Shown: positions 16,606 through 25,574 of the stretch, piece by piece
How the letters are laid out: each line of letters begins with the position of its first letter
Numbering within the stretch: the stretch's first letter is position 1
DNA from: Paracoccaceae bacterium
GTDB lineage: Bacteria > Pseudomonadota > Alphaproteobacteria > Rhodobacterales > Rhodobacteraceae
Direction of reading: 5' to 3'
NCBI GenBank assembly: GCA_030066905.1
Contig: JASJAR010000007.1
Coordinates: 62,001 to 126,000 of the forward strand
Length of the DNA: 64,000 nt
The notes under the pieces: generated by a model
What the model was told of the DNA's origin: nothing
Databases searched by the model: none
Seen by the model: only the letters and a program-made list of their open reading frames with translations
Translations under genes and position numbers: made by a program

Positions 16606-17598
16606 TCAAGTGCGAACATCGACGACAACCCGGCCCTTCACCTGGCCTTTAAGGATTGCCGCACCAAGCGCGGGAAGGTCCCCGAGCCTCGCCGGCTGCA
16701 CCATGGCATCGAGTTTTTCCATCGGCAGGTCCGTCGCGATCCGGTCCCAGATCGCGATGCGGGCCTCGACCGGCTGGAGCACCGAATCGATGCCCAGAAG
16801 GTTCACACCGCGCAAGAGGAACGGGATCACCGTTCCGGGGAATTTCGGACCCGCTGCGAGGCCGACGGCCGCGACCGAGGCGCCGTATTTCATCTGCCCG
16901 AGCACCCGGGCGAGCATTTCGCCGCCCACCGCGTCGATACAGCCGGCCCAGCGTTCGCTCTCGAGCGGCCGCTTCACGGCCTCGGCGATCTCCTCCCGGG
17001 GCACGATCTCGGTCGCGCCAAGCGCGCGGAGATAGTCGGCGGTTTCGGGACGCCCCGTGACGGCGGCGACCTCATAGCCGAGATGGGCCAGGATCGCGAC
17101 GGCGACCGACCCCACGCCGCCCGCCGCCCCGGTGACCAGCACCGGCCCCTGCCCCGGTTCGAGCCCGTGGTCTTCGAGCGCCATCACCGATTTCATCGAG
17201 GTGACGCCCGCGGTGCCCACCGCCATCGCCTGGCGGGTGGAGATGCTGTCGGGGAGCTTCACCACGAACCCGGCCGGCACCCTGGCCTTCTCGGCCATCC
17301 CGCCCCAGCGGTTCTCGCCCATCCGCCAGCCGTTCACCGTGACCCGGTCGCCCGGCGCGAAGGCGGGATCGTCGGAGGTCTCGACGACCCCGGCAAGGTC
17401 CACCCCCGGCACATGGGGCCAGTGTTTCACGAGCCCCCCGCCCGTCGGCAGCATGCAAAGCCCGTCTTTGTAGTTGAGCGTGGTATACTCCACCGCGATG
17501 GTGACCTCGCCCTCGGGCAACTGGTCTTCGGAGACCTCTCTGACGGCGACCTCAACGGCGTCTTCGGCGGTTTTCTCGACAACGAGGGCTCTGAACAT
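16606..17598 (-). CDS. acuI: AcuI/YhdH-family quinone oxidoreductase, probable acryloyl-CoA reductase
   Basis: The 330-residue medium-chain dehydrogenase/reductase matches the AcuI/YhdH group, with YTTLNYKDGL, PGVDLAGVV, the NADPH-binding TGAAGGVGSVAV, and VNGWRMGENRWGG. AcuI enzymes reduce acryloyl-CoA to propionyl-CoA with NADPH, which detoxifies acrylate from DMSP or 3-hydroxypropionate breakdown. ATG 17598 follows an AAGGA site. It is 16 bases after the DinB gene on the same strand. No DMSP lyase is in the window, so the in vivo substrate is inferred. Confidence 0.82.
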   Translation of the reverse strand: MFRALVVEKTAEDAVEVAVREVSEDQLPEGEVTIAVEYTTLNYKDGLCMLPTGGGLVKHWPHVPGVDLAGVVETSDDPAFAPGDRVTVNGWRMGENRWGGMAEKARVPAGFVVKLPDSISTRQAMAVGTAGVTSMKSVMALEDHGLEPGQGPVLVTGAAGGVGSVAVAILAHLGYEVAAVTGRPETADYLRALGATEIVPREEIAEAVKRPLESERWAGCIDAVGGEMLARVLGQMKYGASVAAVGLAAGPKFPGTVIPFLLRGVNLLGIDSVLQPVEARIAIWDRIATDLPMEKLDAMVQPARLGDLPALGAAILKGQVKGRVVVDVRT

Positions 17599-17614
17599 CT
17601 TGGGTCCTTTCGGA

Positions 17615-18121
17615 TCAGGCATCGGCGGGCATGAACGGCAAATCGGTGTCCTCGGGACGGGCCCCGGCGGCGGTGAGCATCGCATGGACCTGGCCCCGGT
17701 GGTGGGTCTGGTGGTTAAAGAGCTGGATCAAGCAGACCGCTTTCGGCTGGCGCACCTCGCGGCCGACCGCGCCGGAGAACCAGACGAGATCGCCTTCGAT
17801 ATCGGCCGGCTTTGCGGCCAGCGCCCATTTAAAGATGCGCCCGTCAAGCCCTTCGCGAAGAAGTTTCAGTTCCTCCCACTCGACCACCCAGTCGCCGCTG
17901 TCTGCGATCTTGACATCCGGCGGCGGTCCACCGTCGAACCGGCCCATCCAGATCGTGTCGCCCCAGAGAAGATGCGACAGCGTGCGGTGGATCGAGCCCC
18001 AGAACGCACCCCGGTCCGCGCGGCGGTCGGCATCGCCAAGCCCGTCGGCGGCGGCATAGACCGACCGGTTCTGCCAGGCGTTGTAACGCGCCATCCGCTG
18101 CAAATAGGCCGGTGTGATCAA
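17615..18121 (-). CDS. DinB-family putative metal-dependent protein
   Basis: The 168-residue protein has the four-helix DinB/YfiT pattern with metal-ligand histidines, one in LSHLLWGD and two in FNHQTHHRGQVH. DinB-like proteins include thiol S-transferases and hydrolases that use bacillithiol or mycothiol, but in alphaproteobacteria the activity is unknown. It is first in a two-gene unit with acuI and is divergent from the solute-binding gene at 18254. A hairpin-forming repeat occupies the divergent space. Confidence 0.85.
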   Translation of the reverse strand: MITPAYLQRMARYNAWQNRSVYAAADGLGDADRRADRGAFWGSIHRTLSHLLWGDTIWMGRFDGGPPPDVKIADSGDWVVEWEELKLLREGLDGRIFKWALAAKPADIEGDLVWFSGAVGREVRQPKAVCLIQLFNHQTHHRGQVHAMLTAAGARPEDTDLPFMPADA

Positions 18122-18145
18122 AAATTCGCCCTCCCCACGCGCCCC

Positions 18146-18181
18146 TTCTCCCGGCTTGGCCCCGGGAGGTCAAGCCGGGCG
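18146..18181 (+). repeat. GC-rich inverted repeat, family B-like
   Basis: A perfect nine-base-pair inverted repeat (CCCGGCTTG, 18150-18158, and CAAGCCGGG, 18171-18179) with a 12-base loop lies between the divergent dinB and solute-binding genes. Its CCCGG-CTTG core resembles the family at 21156, 30488 and 61947. Confidence 0.7.
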
Positions 18182-18253
18182 CGAAAGCCCTTGTCGCGGC
18201 GCGGGCGTCACACTAGCGTCCCGCGCCAGATCAACCCAACGGGGAAACCAAAT

Positions 18254-19291
18254 ATGTACCGGTTCACGCTTTTCACCTCGGCGCTCGCTCTGGCTGCCGG
18301 CACCGCTCATGGGGCGGACGACGAGCTTCTCGTCTTCGACTATTCGGGCTTCGAAGACCCCGAATTCCATCAACCCTACGTCGCCGCCCACGGCGACAGC
18401 CCGGCCTTTTCGTTCTTCGGCGACGAGGAAGAGGCGTTCCAGAAGATCGTCGGCGGCTTCCGCGCCGACGTCACCCATGTCTGCGCGGGCTCGGTCAACA
18501 AATGGGTCGAGGCCGAGATCGTCGAACCCTGGGATACCGGGCTGATCCCGACCTTCGCCGATCTCGACGCCGATCTCGTCGGCTCCGAAATCGCCCCCGG
18601 CGACGCGGCCTTCTTCATCCCCACCGATTTCGGCTCGACCGCGATTGCCTACAATCCCGACGAAGTGCCCGAAGACGCGGTCCAGACCCTTGAGGTCTTC
18701 AATGACCCCGCCTACGCGGGGCGCCTGTCGATCCCCGACAATGTCGATGACGCCTATGCGCTGGCCTACCTCGCCGTCGGCGTGACCGACTGGACGACAG
18801 CGACCGACGAAGAGTTCGAGGCCGCCTCTGACTGGCTTCGCGGGGTTCATAACAACCTCAGGACCTACTGGGTCGATGTCGCCGAACTCACCCAGCTTAT
18901 GGCCACCGGCGAGGTGCTCGTGGCCTGGGCCTGGAACGAGGTCTTCCCCGCGCTTGTCGAAGAGGGCCTGCCGGCGGGCTTCGAGCGCGAACCGGCCGAA
19001 GGCTCCTCGCTGTGGCTCTGCGGTTATGTGAACATGGCCGACGGCCCGGGCTCGGAAGAAAAGGCCTACGATTACCTCAACGCGCTTCTCGACCCCGTCT
19101 CGACCGAGCCGCTCCTCGTCTCGGGCTTCGGCCATGCCAACCGGTCGGGCATGGGCGCGTTTTCCCAGGAGGAACTCGCCGCTTCGGGGCTTGAGGCCAT
19201 CGACGCCCCGGTGCTCGCCCAGCTTCCCCTGCCGGTCGCGGTCCGCGAGAAGCATTCCGAGGAATTCGAGCGCATCAAGGCCGGGTTCTAA
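18254..19291 (+). CDS. Extracellular solute-binding protein, PotD-like (orphan)
   Basis: The 345-residue protein has a signal peptide ending AGTAHG and a type II periplasmic-binding fold like the polyamine-binding protein PotD, with segments such as DVTHVCAGSVNKW, FFIPTDFGSTAIAYN and VLVAWAWNEV. It would bind a small cation or other ligand in the periplasm. No permease or ATPase gene is next to it, so it must work with a transporter elsewhere or act as an orphan. A strong terminator follows, suggesting a single-gene transcript. Confidence 0.82.
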   Translation: MYRFTLFTSALALAAGTAHGADDELLVFDYSGFEDPEFHQPYVAAHGDSPAFSFFGDEEEAFQKIVGGFRADVTHVCAGSVNKWVEAEIVEPWDTGLIPTFADLDADLVGSEIAPGDAAFFIPTDFGSTAIAYNPDEVPEDAVQTLEVFNDPAYAGRLSIPDNVDDAYALAYLAVGVTDWTTATDEEFEAASDWLRGVHNNLRTYWVDVAELTQLMATGEVLVAWAWNEVFPALVEEGLPAGFEREPAEGSSLWLCGYVNMADGPGSEEKAYDYLNALLDPVSTEPLLVSGFGHANRSGMGAFSQEELAASGLEAIDAPVLAQLPLPVAVREKHSEEFERIKAGF

Positions 19292-19317
19292 GTAACTTCG
19301 GCGCCTTAGCAAAATCG

Positions 19318-19354
19318 AAAGACGATCCTTCGTTGAAGGGTCGTCTTTTCTTTT
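19318..19354 (+). terminator. Intrinsic terminator after solute-binding gene
   Basis: AAAGACGATCCTTC pairs with GAAGGGTCGTCTTT (14 bp, one G-U pair) across a three-base loop and is followed by TTCTTTT. Confidence 0.9.
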
Positions 19355-19578
19355 GCCGCTTTTCCCGCCTGAACCTTCGCCATGACACGACAGCGGGCCT
19401 GCGCGCCCATGCGACGGACCTGTTCGAAGACCTTGGCGCGCCTTGCCCGCCGCCCGCAGCGCGAGACCGAAACTGCGACAGACGGGCACATCTCCGGCCC
19501 CTCGGGCGAAAAAGAGTGAACCGGTTTCGCTGCCGCGCCGTATCCCTGTCAACGCAGCCAATGTAAACCGAGATTGAC

Positions 19579-19938
19579 ATGATCGACGCCATCAACATCG
19601 CCATAGCGCTCACCTCCATCGGCCTTGGGGTCATCGGCTGGCTCGCGCCGCGCTACACGATGGCCGTGCTCGACCTCGAACCGACGACCTCCACCATGGG
19701 CGTGTCGGAAATCCGCGCCGCCTCGGGCGCGCTCTTCGTCGGCCTCGGTCTCGGCGCGATCTTTCTCAATGAGCCTTATGCCTACGCGATGATCGGTTTT
19801 GCCTGGGCGGGGGCCGCCATCGGGCGGATCACCTCGATCCTGGCGGATGAAAAGCCCACCCAGCGGACCTGGGGGTTCTTCGGCATCGAACTCCTCGTCG
19901 CGGCGGCCGCACTCGGCATCAATCTTCCCCTCGCTTGA
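19579..19938 (+). CDS. DUF4345-family membrane protein
   Basis: The 119-residue protein has about four hydrophobic spans covering most of its length, with a conserved-looking SEIRAASGALFVGLGLGA segment after the first loop, as in DUF4345 proteins. Its function is unknown. It stands alone, preceded by about 280 bases without a gene and followed at once by the tmRNA gene. ATG 19579 begins directly with the first span. Confidence 0.75.
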   Translation: MIDAINIAIALTSIGLGVIGWLAPRYTMAVLDLEPTTSTMGVSEIRAASGALFVGLGLGAIFLNEPYAYAMIGFAWAGAAIGRITSILADEKPTQRTWGFFGIELLVAAAALGINLPLA

Positions 19939-19954
19939 TAGACCGCGCCGGCTT

Positions 19955-20275
19955 CCATATATCTGGGTCGTTCCTTCGGGAACTATGGACATAAACGCGC
20001 TCGTAATAAGCGGATCGGACCCGGGGGCGGTACCCGGCGGCTCCACCAAAACTCCCGTCGTTGGGGACCATGGGGCCGAAACAGGATCGACGAACGTCTA
20101 AAGGGGTTAGCTTTGTCCCGGTGAGGTACCACCGTTATCGGTCCGACAAGTACAGTTGCCAACGACAACCGTGCTCCGGTCGCGCTCGCTGCTTAAGCAG
20201 TGCGCAACACCGAAATCTAAGCCCTTGCGCCTAGCCGCGTAAGGCGGGGCCTGCCGGAGCCTGGCAACAGAATCC
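19955..20275 (+). ncRNA. ssrA: Two-piece (circularly permuted) tmRNA, ssrA
   Basis: The order is acceptor piece, intervening loop, then coding piece, as in alphaproteobacteria. The acceptor end CGGCTCC-A-CCA (20038-20048) pairs fully, with one G-U, with GGGGCCG (20072-20078), the 5-prime end of the coding piece. The resume codon GCC at 20158 opens the frame ANDNRAPVALAA followed by TAA (20194-20196), inside the usual CTGCTTAAGCAG hairpin. The tag ends LAA for ClpXP recognition. Outer ends are approximate; the coding piece probably stops near 20270. Confidence 0.95.
20158..20196 (+). other. tmRNA tag reading frame (ANDNRAPVALAA)
   Basis: Twelve sense codons and a TAA stop encode the degradation tag added to stalled nascent chains. 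The N-terminal AND-N part is the expected docking site for SspB, and the C-terminal LAA is the ClpX degron. Confidence 0.95.
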
Positions 20276-20465
20276 GGCACCTAACCGCACAATCGATCGG
20301 TATGTCTGGGCAAAGACGCCCGGACTTCGCGTTCCTCCGGCGGTGCGCGACTGCCCGCAGTTCAGGCGAGGCGCCGCGCGATCTGGCGTCATTCGCAGAC
20401 GTGATGGCATTCGCAACAGCCCGTGATGGACTTTCGCCTGAGCGCCGGGAATAGTCGCCGCGTCC

Positions 20466-21125
20466 ATGGTCAAACGCGCGCTCCTCTCCTCCCTTCTGGC
20501 GATCACGCTCGCGACCGGCACGGCGCGGGCCTGCGACACGGCGCTGATCCTCGCCATCGACGTGTCGAACTCCATCGATTCGGGCGAGTACCGCATCCAG
20601 GCGGAAGGCTTGGCCGAGGCGCTCCTCGACCCGCTGGTGCGCGAAGCGCTGGTTTCGGGTCAGGTGGCGCTGACGGTGATCCAGTGGTCGGGCGTCGGCA
20701 ATCAGGTCGTTTCGATCCCGTGGCGTCGAATCGCGGCGGATGCCGACGTGCTGGCGATAGCCGAAGAAGCCCGGCGGATGCAGCGCGCCATCATCATGTC
20801 GAACACAGCAGTCGGTGACCTCGTCCGGTTCGCGCGGACCCAGTTCGCGGCCGTCCCCGACTGCGCGCGCAAGGTGATCGATATCTCCGGCGATGGCGAC
20901 GACAATGCCGGCACGCTCCCCGAGGCGGAACGTCTTCTGGCCGAACGCGACGGGGTGACGATCAACGCGCTGGCCATTGAATCGCTGGGGCTGTCGATCA
21001 CCAATTACTACCGGCTGAAAGTCATCACCCGAAACGGGTTCGTGATGACCGCGCGGGGGCATTCGACCTATGCCGAGACGCTTAAGGAAAAGATCAGGCG
21101 GGAAGTCGCGAAAGTGATGTTCTGA
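20466..21125 (+). CDS. DUF1194-family VWA-like secreted protein
   Basis: The 219-residue protein has a signal peptide (cleavage near TARA) and an integrin I/VWA-like domain beginning LILAIDVSNSID, with the MIDAS-type DVSNS motif and a second acidic segment VIDISGDGDDN. This is the DUF1194 family, common in Rhodobacteraceae and of unknown function; secretion and metal-dependent protein binding are the likely properties. It is a single gene between ssrA and chrA. Confidence 0.83.
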   Translation: MVKRALLSSLLAITLATGTARACDTALILAIDVSNSIDSGEYRIQAEGLAEALLDPLVREALVSGQVALTVIQWSGVGNQVVSIPWRRIAADADVLAIAEEARRMQRAIIMSNTAVGDLVRFARTQFAAVPDCARKVIDISGDGDDNAGTLPEAERLLAERDGVTINALAIESLGLSITNYYRLKVITRNGFVMTARGHSTYAETLKEKIRREVAKVMF

Positions 21126-21155
21126 GGGGTTTCCTCGCCCCCGGAGCAACGAAAA

Positions 21156-21190
21156 CCCGTCTCGGGCTTGCCCCGGGACCTCGATGGACG
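21156..21190 (+). repeat. Dispersed GC-rich repeat, family B
   Basis: Reads CCCGTCTCGGGCTTG then CCCCGGGACCTCGATGGACG, between the DUF1194 gene and chrA. Closely similar units are at 61947-61980 and, inverted, 30488-30523. Confidence 0.75.
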
Positions 21191-21387
21191 CGGCACACCG
21201 GAAGATCGGGACCCCGGGCCAAGCTCGGGTGCAAGGTCGGCGCATCGGCCCGCGCCGTGCGAGCGCCAGAGCCAAGCGGCCCTTTGCTGCGAGCCCGGAT
21301 CTCCCATCGCAGCGCAACCGCGCCGCCCATTGCCCCGCCCCCGCTCCCCTGTCGCACCCCTGTCATCTTCGCGGTAGAGGGAAGGTC

Positions 21388-22683
21388 ATGGCCAGCCTCG
21401 ACGACCCGACCGGCGCCGCCGCTTCGGGCCCCCTCGCCCTTGCCGATCTCGCGCGCGTCTTCGGGCGGATCGGCGTTCTCTCCTTCGGCGGCCCGGCCGC
21501 GCAAATCGCGCTGATGCACCGCGAACTCGTCGAAGACCGCCCCTGGCTCACCGAGGAGCAGTACCTGCGCGCCCTGTCGTTCTGCATGCTGCTGCCGGGC
21601 CCCGAGGCGATGCAGCTTGCCACCTATGCCGGATGGCGGCTGAGGGGCGTGGCCGGCGGGCTCATCGCCGGTGGGCTTTTTGTGTTGCCGGGCGCGATCG
21701 TGATCGCCGCGCTGGCCTCGGTCTATGCCGTCTTCGGCGCGGTGCCCCTCGTGGAGGCGGCGTTTGTCGGCATCAAGGCCGCCGTCGTCGCCATCGTCCT
21801 ACAGGCGCTCTGGCGGCTGTCGGGAAAGGCGCTCCGACGCCCGGCGAACTGGGCCGTGGCGGCGCTCGCGTTCGTGGCGATCTTCGCATTCGGGCTGCCG
21901 TTTCCCGCCATCATCGCCGGCGCCGCACTATGGGGGGCAGTGAGCGCGGGGGCCAGGGTTCCGGCCGGCACGGGCGATGCGCCGCGCCCCGGGCCCGGCC
22001 ATGTCGCAACCGTGCTGACCTGGCTCGCCCTGTGGCTCCTGCCGCTTCTGGCCCTCCACCTCTTCGCCCCGGCGTTTCTCGCCGAGGTCGGCCTCTTCTT
22101 CTCCCAGCTTGCCGTCGTCACCTTCGGCGGGGCCTATGCGGTGCTGGCCTACATGACCCAGGAGATCGTCGCCGATCTCGGCTGGATCACCACCGAGGAG
22201 ATGCTCGTCTCCCTCGGGCTGGCCGAAACGACACCGGGGCCGCTCATTCTCGTCACCGAATTCGTCGCCTTCCTCGCCGGCTTCAAGGAGGGCGGCTTCC
22301 CGCTGGCTTTCGCGGCCGCCGCCACCGCCCTTTGGGTCACCTTCATCCCCTGCTTTTTGTGGATCTTCGCCGCCGCGCCCTGGATCGAGTGGATCACCGC
22401 CCGGCCCCGTCTCCAGAGCGCGCTCGCCGCGATTACGGCCGCCGTGGTCGGCGTGATCCTCAACCTGTCGCTCTGGTTCGCGCTCCATGTGGTCTTCGAC
22501 GATCTCGTCGCGCTGGAGATCGGCCCCGTCTCGGTGCTCTGGCCGGTCTGGCCGAGCCTCGACCCGGCTGCCGCCGCCCTTGCGGTTCTGGCCGGGGCGG
22601 CGCTCTTTCTGGGCCGGTTCGGGCTTGTGCCGCTCATCGGCTGTGCGGCTCTGGCCGGCCTCGCCCTGGGGGCCGTCGGATGA
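21388..22683 (+). CDS. chrA: Chromate transporter ChrA (two-domain form)
   Basis: The 431-residue membrane protein has two homologous CHR halves, each opening with a FGGPAAQ- or FGGAYAV-type motif (residues near 35 and 245) followed by a proline-rich PGP element (LLPGPEAMQ and TTPGPLIL). ChrA exports chromate, or in some cases sulfate-like anions. ATG 21388 follows an AGAGGGAAGG site; the longer open frame upstream crosses a repeat and is not family-like. It is probably monocistronic. Confidence 0.92.
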   Translation: MASLDDPTGAAASGPLALADLARVFGRIGVLSFGGPAAQIALMHRELVEDRPWLTEEQYLRALSFCMLLPGPEAMQLATYAGWRLRGVAGGLIAGGLFVLPGAIVIAALASVYAVFGAVPLVEAAFVGIKAAVVAIVLQALWRLSGKALRRPANWAVAALAFVAIFAFGLPFPAIIAGAALWGAVSAGARVPAGTGDAPRPGPGHVATVLTWLALWLLPLLALHLFAPAFLAEVGLFFSQLAVVTFGGAYAVLAYMTQEIVADLGWITTEEMLVSLGLAETTPGPLILVTEFVAFLAGFKEGGFPLAFAAAATALWVTFIPCFLWIFAAAPWIEWITARPRLQSALAAITAAVVGVILNLSLWFALHVVFDDLVALEIGPVSVLWPVWPSLDPAAAALAVLAGAALFLGRFGLVPLIGCAALAGLALGAVG

Positions 22684-22756
22684 TTGCGCGGCTGCGGGCG
22701 CGGCGGTCTTTTAATCCCAACCGAATCTCTTATGCTGGCGCCATCGGAGGTGCCCA

Positions 22757-23218
22757 ATGACCGGCTCGATCGACTACGGCAATCTGATGTACGCCGCCAT
22801 GCGGTCGCTGATCCAGAAAGTGCTGAGCCAGGTCGCCGAGGACGGGCTGCCGGGAGCGCACCACTTCCTGATTACCTTCGACACGATGCATCCCGACGTC
22901 GAGATCGCCGACTGGCTGTCGGACCGCTACCCCGACAAGATGACCATCGTGATGCAGCATTGGTTCGACAATCTCGACGTCTCCGACGACGGTTTCACCG
23001 TGACGCTCAATTTCGGCGATCAACCGGAAACCCTGTTCGTGCCGTTCGACGCGATCAAGACCTTCGTCGATCCTTCGGTGGAGTTCGGGCTGCGGTTCGA
23101 GACCCAGGACGACGATGAGGACGCCCCGCCGCCCGCGCCGCCGCCGGACGACCCCGAGCCCGAGCGCGACGACGAGGGCAGCCCGCAGGTGGTCAGCCTC
23201 GATTCGTTCCGAAAATAA
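22757..23218 (+). CDS. sspB: SspB, ClpXP adaptor (alphaproteobacterial type)
   Basis: SspB tethers ssrA-tagged proteins to ClpXP. The 153-residue protein has the folded domain at residues 1-115, a flexible acidic and proline-rich linker (residues 116-142), and a C-terminal VVSLDSFRK tail that fits the ClpX-binding motif of this family. The gene lies 2.5 kb from the ssrA gene whose tag it is expected to recognise. It has a ribosome site GGAGGTGCC before ATG 22757. Confidence 0.92.
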   Translation: MTGSIDYGNLMYAAMRSLIQKVLSQVAEDGLPGAHHFLITFDTMHPDVEIADWLSDRYPDKMTIVMQHWFDNLDVSDDGFTVTLNFGDQPETLFVPFDAIKTFVDPSVEFGLRFETQDDDEDAPPPAPPPDDPEPERDDEGSPQVVSLDSFRK

Positions 23219-23290
23219 CGCAGCGGCGGCGCCCTAATCTCGCCCGTTTCATCCGGTACACCCCATCGTCGCGAACGAGGTGAACCAGCC

Positions 23291-23872
23291 ATGTTCTTTC
23301 GAGGGTTGAGAAAAAAGCCGGAAGCCACACCCATCGCGCGCGAGGCGCGGCATGGGGCCGTTGCCTATTTGCCGATGAAGACGGGCGACACCGAAGCGGT
23401 CGAAAGTTTTGCCCGGCCGCTGCGTGAGCAGCTCGTGGCCTCGGCACTCGGCGATCTGGCGGGCTACAAGATGCGGCCGGGGCGCAGCGACGAACCCCAG
23501 GGGCTCGAGCTGCACCTTCAGCTCGCTTCTGCCCACCCCCGGGCGCTGCAATCGGTCGGCAACATGCTCGACGACATGGATGCGCCCGTGGGCTCGACCA
23601 TCGAGTTCACCGAAACCGGCCAGCGACACCTCTTCGGGCGTACCGAAGGGGTCGCGGTGGACCTCGACGGGGACACCGACTGGCTTGCCTTTGCCGAAGC
23701 CGCCATCGAGACCCTCGCCGGCGCGGCCGTCTACCAGGGCTCGCGGGTCGTGGCCGGCCGGCGGCGGCTCTATTTCTACGGCGAGAATGCAACGACCATT
23801 GCCACCGCGCTCCGCGCCGGCAGCCAGCTCGACCCGCGATTGTCGGATGTCGACGCCCATCGGCTGACCTAG
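23291..23872 (+). CDS. Conserved hypothetical protein
   Basis: The 193-residue product is soluble, without signal peptide or obvious catalytic motif. It begins with a short basic stretch FFRGLRKKPE, followed by an alpha/beta-rich body with repeated acidic segments (DDMDAPVGS, VDLDGDTDWL). I do not recognise the family. Codon use looks like its neighbours and it sits 72 bases after sspB, so it may be cotranscribed. The reading frame is convincing because no comparable frame exists on the other strand. Confidence 0.65.
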   Translation: MFFRGLRKKPEATPIAREARHGAVAYLPMKTGDTEAVESFARPLREQLVASALGDLAGYKMRPGRSDEPQGLELHLQLASAHPRALQSVGNMLDDMDAPVGSTIEFTETGQRHLFGRTEGVAVDLDGDTDWLAFAEAAIETLAGAAVYQGSRVVAGRRRLYFYGENATTIATALRAGSQLDPRLSDVDAHRLT

Positions 23873-24019
23873 CCGGGAGAAGACGGGGGCTTTCCTCCCG
23901 CACCACGCGCTCCCGAGGGCATATTTTCGGGCCAGTGGGAGGCCGGAGCACCGGCGCGAATTGCGATGGGCCGGGAGCCGGCCTATAGCGGTGCGGCAAT
24001 CGAGGAAGGGAGCCCCGCC

Positions 24020-25411
24020 ATGTCCGCCACCCGCACCGAAACCGACAGCTTCGGCCCGCTGGAGGTGCCCGCCGACAAGTATTGGGGCGCCCAGACGCAG
24101 CGGAGCATCCTGAACTTCCCCATCGGCTGGGAGAGACAGCCGGTGGCCATCGTCCGCGCGCTTGGGGTGATCAAACAGGCCTGCGCGGAGGCCAACAAGG
24201 CCCGGGGCGCGCTGCCCGCCGAGATCGCCGATGCCATCGTCGAAGCCGCCAGCGAGGTGGTGGCCGGCAAGTTCGACGACAATTTCCCGCTGGTGGTCTG
24301 GCAGACCGGCTCCGGGACGCAATCGAACATGAACGCCAACGAGGTGATCGCGAACCGGGCCATCGAGATCCTCGGCGGCGAGATCGGCTCGAAGGCGCCC
24401 GTCCATCCCAACGACCATTGCAACATGGCGCAAAGCTCGAACGACACCTTCCCCACGGCGATGCATATCGCCACGGCGACGACAGCCCGCGACGTTCTCC
24501 TGCCCGGCCTGAAGAAACTCCATCAGGCCCTTGATGGAAAAGCGAAAGCCTGGGGGGAGATCATCAAGATCGGCCGCACCCATACGATGGATGCCACGCC
24601 GCTCACCCTCGGTCAGGAATTCTCGGGCTATGCCCATCAGGTGGCAAAGTCCATCGAGCGGGTGGAAGCCGCCCTCGGCGACATCTACGAGCTTGCCCAG
24701 GGCGGAACCGCCGTGGGCACCGGGCTCAACTCCCCGAAAGGCTGGGGCGAGACGGTGGCGGCGAACATGGCGCGGATCACCGGGCTGCCGTTCGTCACCG
24801 CGCCGAACAAGTTCGAAGCGCTCGCCGGGCATGATGCGATGGTGGCGATGTCGGGGGCGCTGAAGGCCGCCGCGGCGAGCCTTTTCAAGATCGCCAACGA
24901 CATCCGGCTCCTGGGCTCGGGGCCCCGCTGCGGGCTTGCCGAACTCAAGCTGCCCGAGAACGAACCGGGCTCCTCGATCATGCCCGGCAAGGTCAACCCG
25001 ACCCAATGCGAGGCGATGACGCAAGTCTGCGCCCATGTCATCGGCAATGACGCCGCGGTGGGGTTCGCCGGTTCCCAGGGGCATTTCGAGCTCAACGTCT
25101 ACAAGCCCATGATGGCCTACAACGTCCTTCAATCGATGCAGCTTCTGGGGGACGCGGCTGTGGCCTTCACCGACAATTGCGTCGCCGGGATCGAGCCCGA
25201 CGAGGGCCGCATCGACCAACTCATGCGCGAAAGCCTGATGCTGGTGACGGCCCTTGCCCCCGAGATCGGCTACGACAATGCCACCACCGTGGCCAAGACC
25301 GCGCATAAGAACCGCACGACCCTGCGGGAAGAGGCGGTGAAGCTCGGCTTCGTCGACGAGGCGACCTTCGACCGCGTGGTGCGGCCCGAAACCATGGTGG
25401 GGCCGAAATAG
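24020..25411 (+). CDS. fumC: Fumarate hydratase class II
   Basis: The enzyme interconverts fumarate and malate in the TCA cycle. The 463-residue protein has the superfamily signature [11 protein letters not shown], and the substrate-site segments [27 protein letters not shown] and [17 protein letters not shown]. It is class II, iron-free and oxygen-stable, unlike class I. ATG 24020 follows GGAAGGGAG. It is likely monocistronic, with repeat family A and its hairpin directly after the stop. Confidence 0.96.
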   Translation: MSATRTETDSFGPLEVPADKYWGAQTQRSILNFPIGWERQPVAIVRALGVIKQACAEANKARGALPAEIADAIVEAASEVVAGKFDDNFPLVVWQTGSGTQSNMNANEVIANRAIEILGGEIGSKAPVHPNDHCNMAQSSNDTFPTAMHIATATTARDVLLPGLKKLHQALDGKAKAWGEIIKIGRTHTMDATPLTLGQEFSGYAHQVAKSIERVEAALGDIYELAQGGTAVGTGLNSPKGWGETVAANMARITGLPFVTAPNKFEALAGHDAMVAMSGALKAAAASLFKIANDIRLLGSGPRCGLAELKLPENEPGSSIMPGKVNPTQCEAMTQVCAHVIGNDAAVGFAGSQGHFELNVYKPMMAYNVLQSMQLLGDAAVAFTDNCVAGIEPDEGRIDQLMRESLMLVTALAPEIGYDNATTVAKTAHKNRTTLREEAVKLGFVDEATFDRVVRPETMVGPK

Positions 25412-25465
25412 GGGGCGCTGCCCCCGCCCTTCGGGCTCCCCCGCGGTATTTTTGCCAAGATGAAG
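25411..25465 (+). repeat. Dispersed intergenic repeat, family A copy 3
   Basis: Begins at the last base of the fumC stop codon with GGGGGCGCTGCCCCC, continues through CTCCCCCGCGGTATTTT and ends TGCCAAGATGAAG. It is nearly identical in order and core sequence to copies at 11032 (inverted) and 16523. The hairpin could terminate fumC transcripts. Confidence 0.87.
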
Positions 25466-25574
25466 CCCGGGGAGCGGAGCCCGGCGGCCGCCGGGGCGCG
25501 CTCACGAAGGCGTATCTCGACAAGAGGGGCGCGAGGTTCTAGCACAGGCAAAACGGAGCGGAGCGGGCAGATAC

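Noticed and set aside
18170-19561. A 463-codon minus-strand frame opposite the solute-binding gene
   Set aside because: The plus strand has a signal peptide and a clear PotD-like fold with a terminator after it; the antisense frame has no recognisable domain.
23880-23940. A fourth family A repeat before fumC
   Set aside because: Shares only a G-run and a GGGCATATTTTCGGGCCA segment; order and core differ too much to count as the same element.
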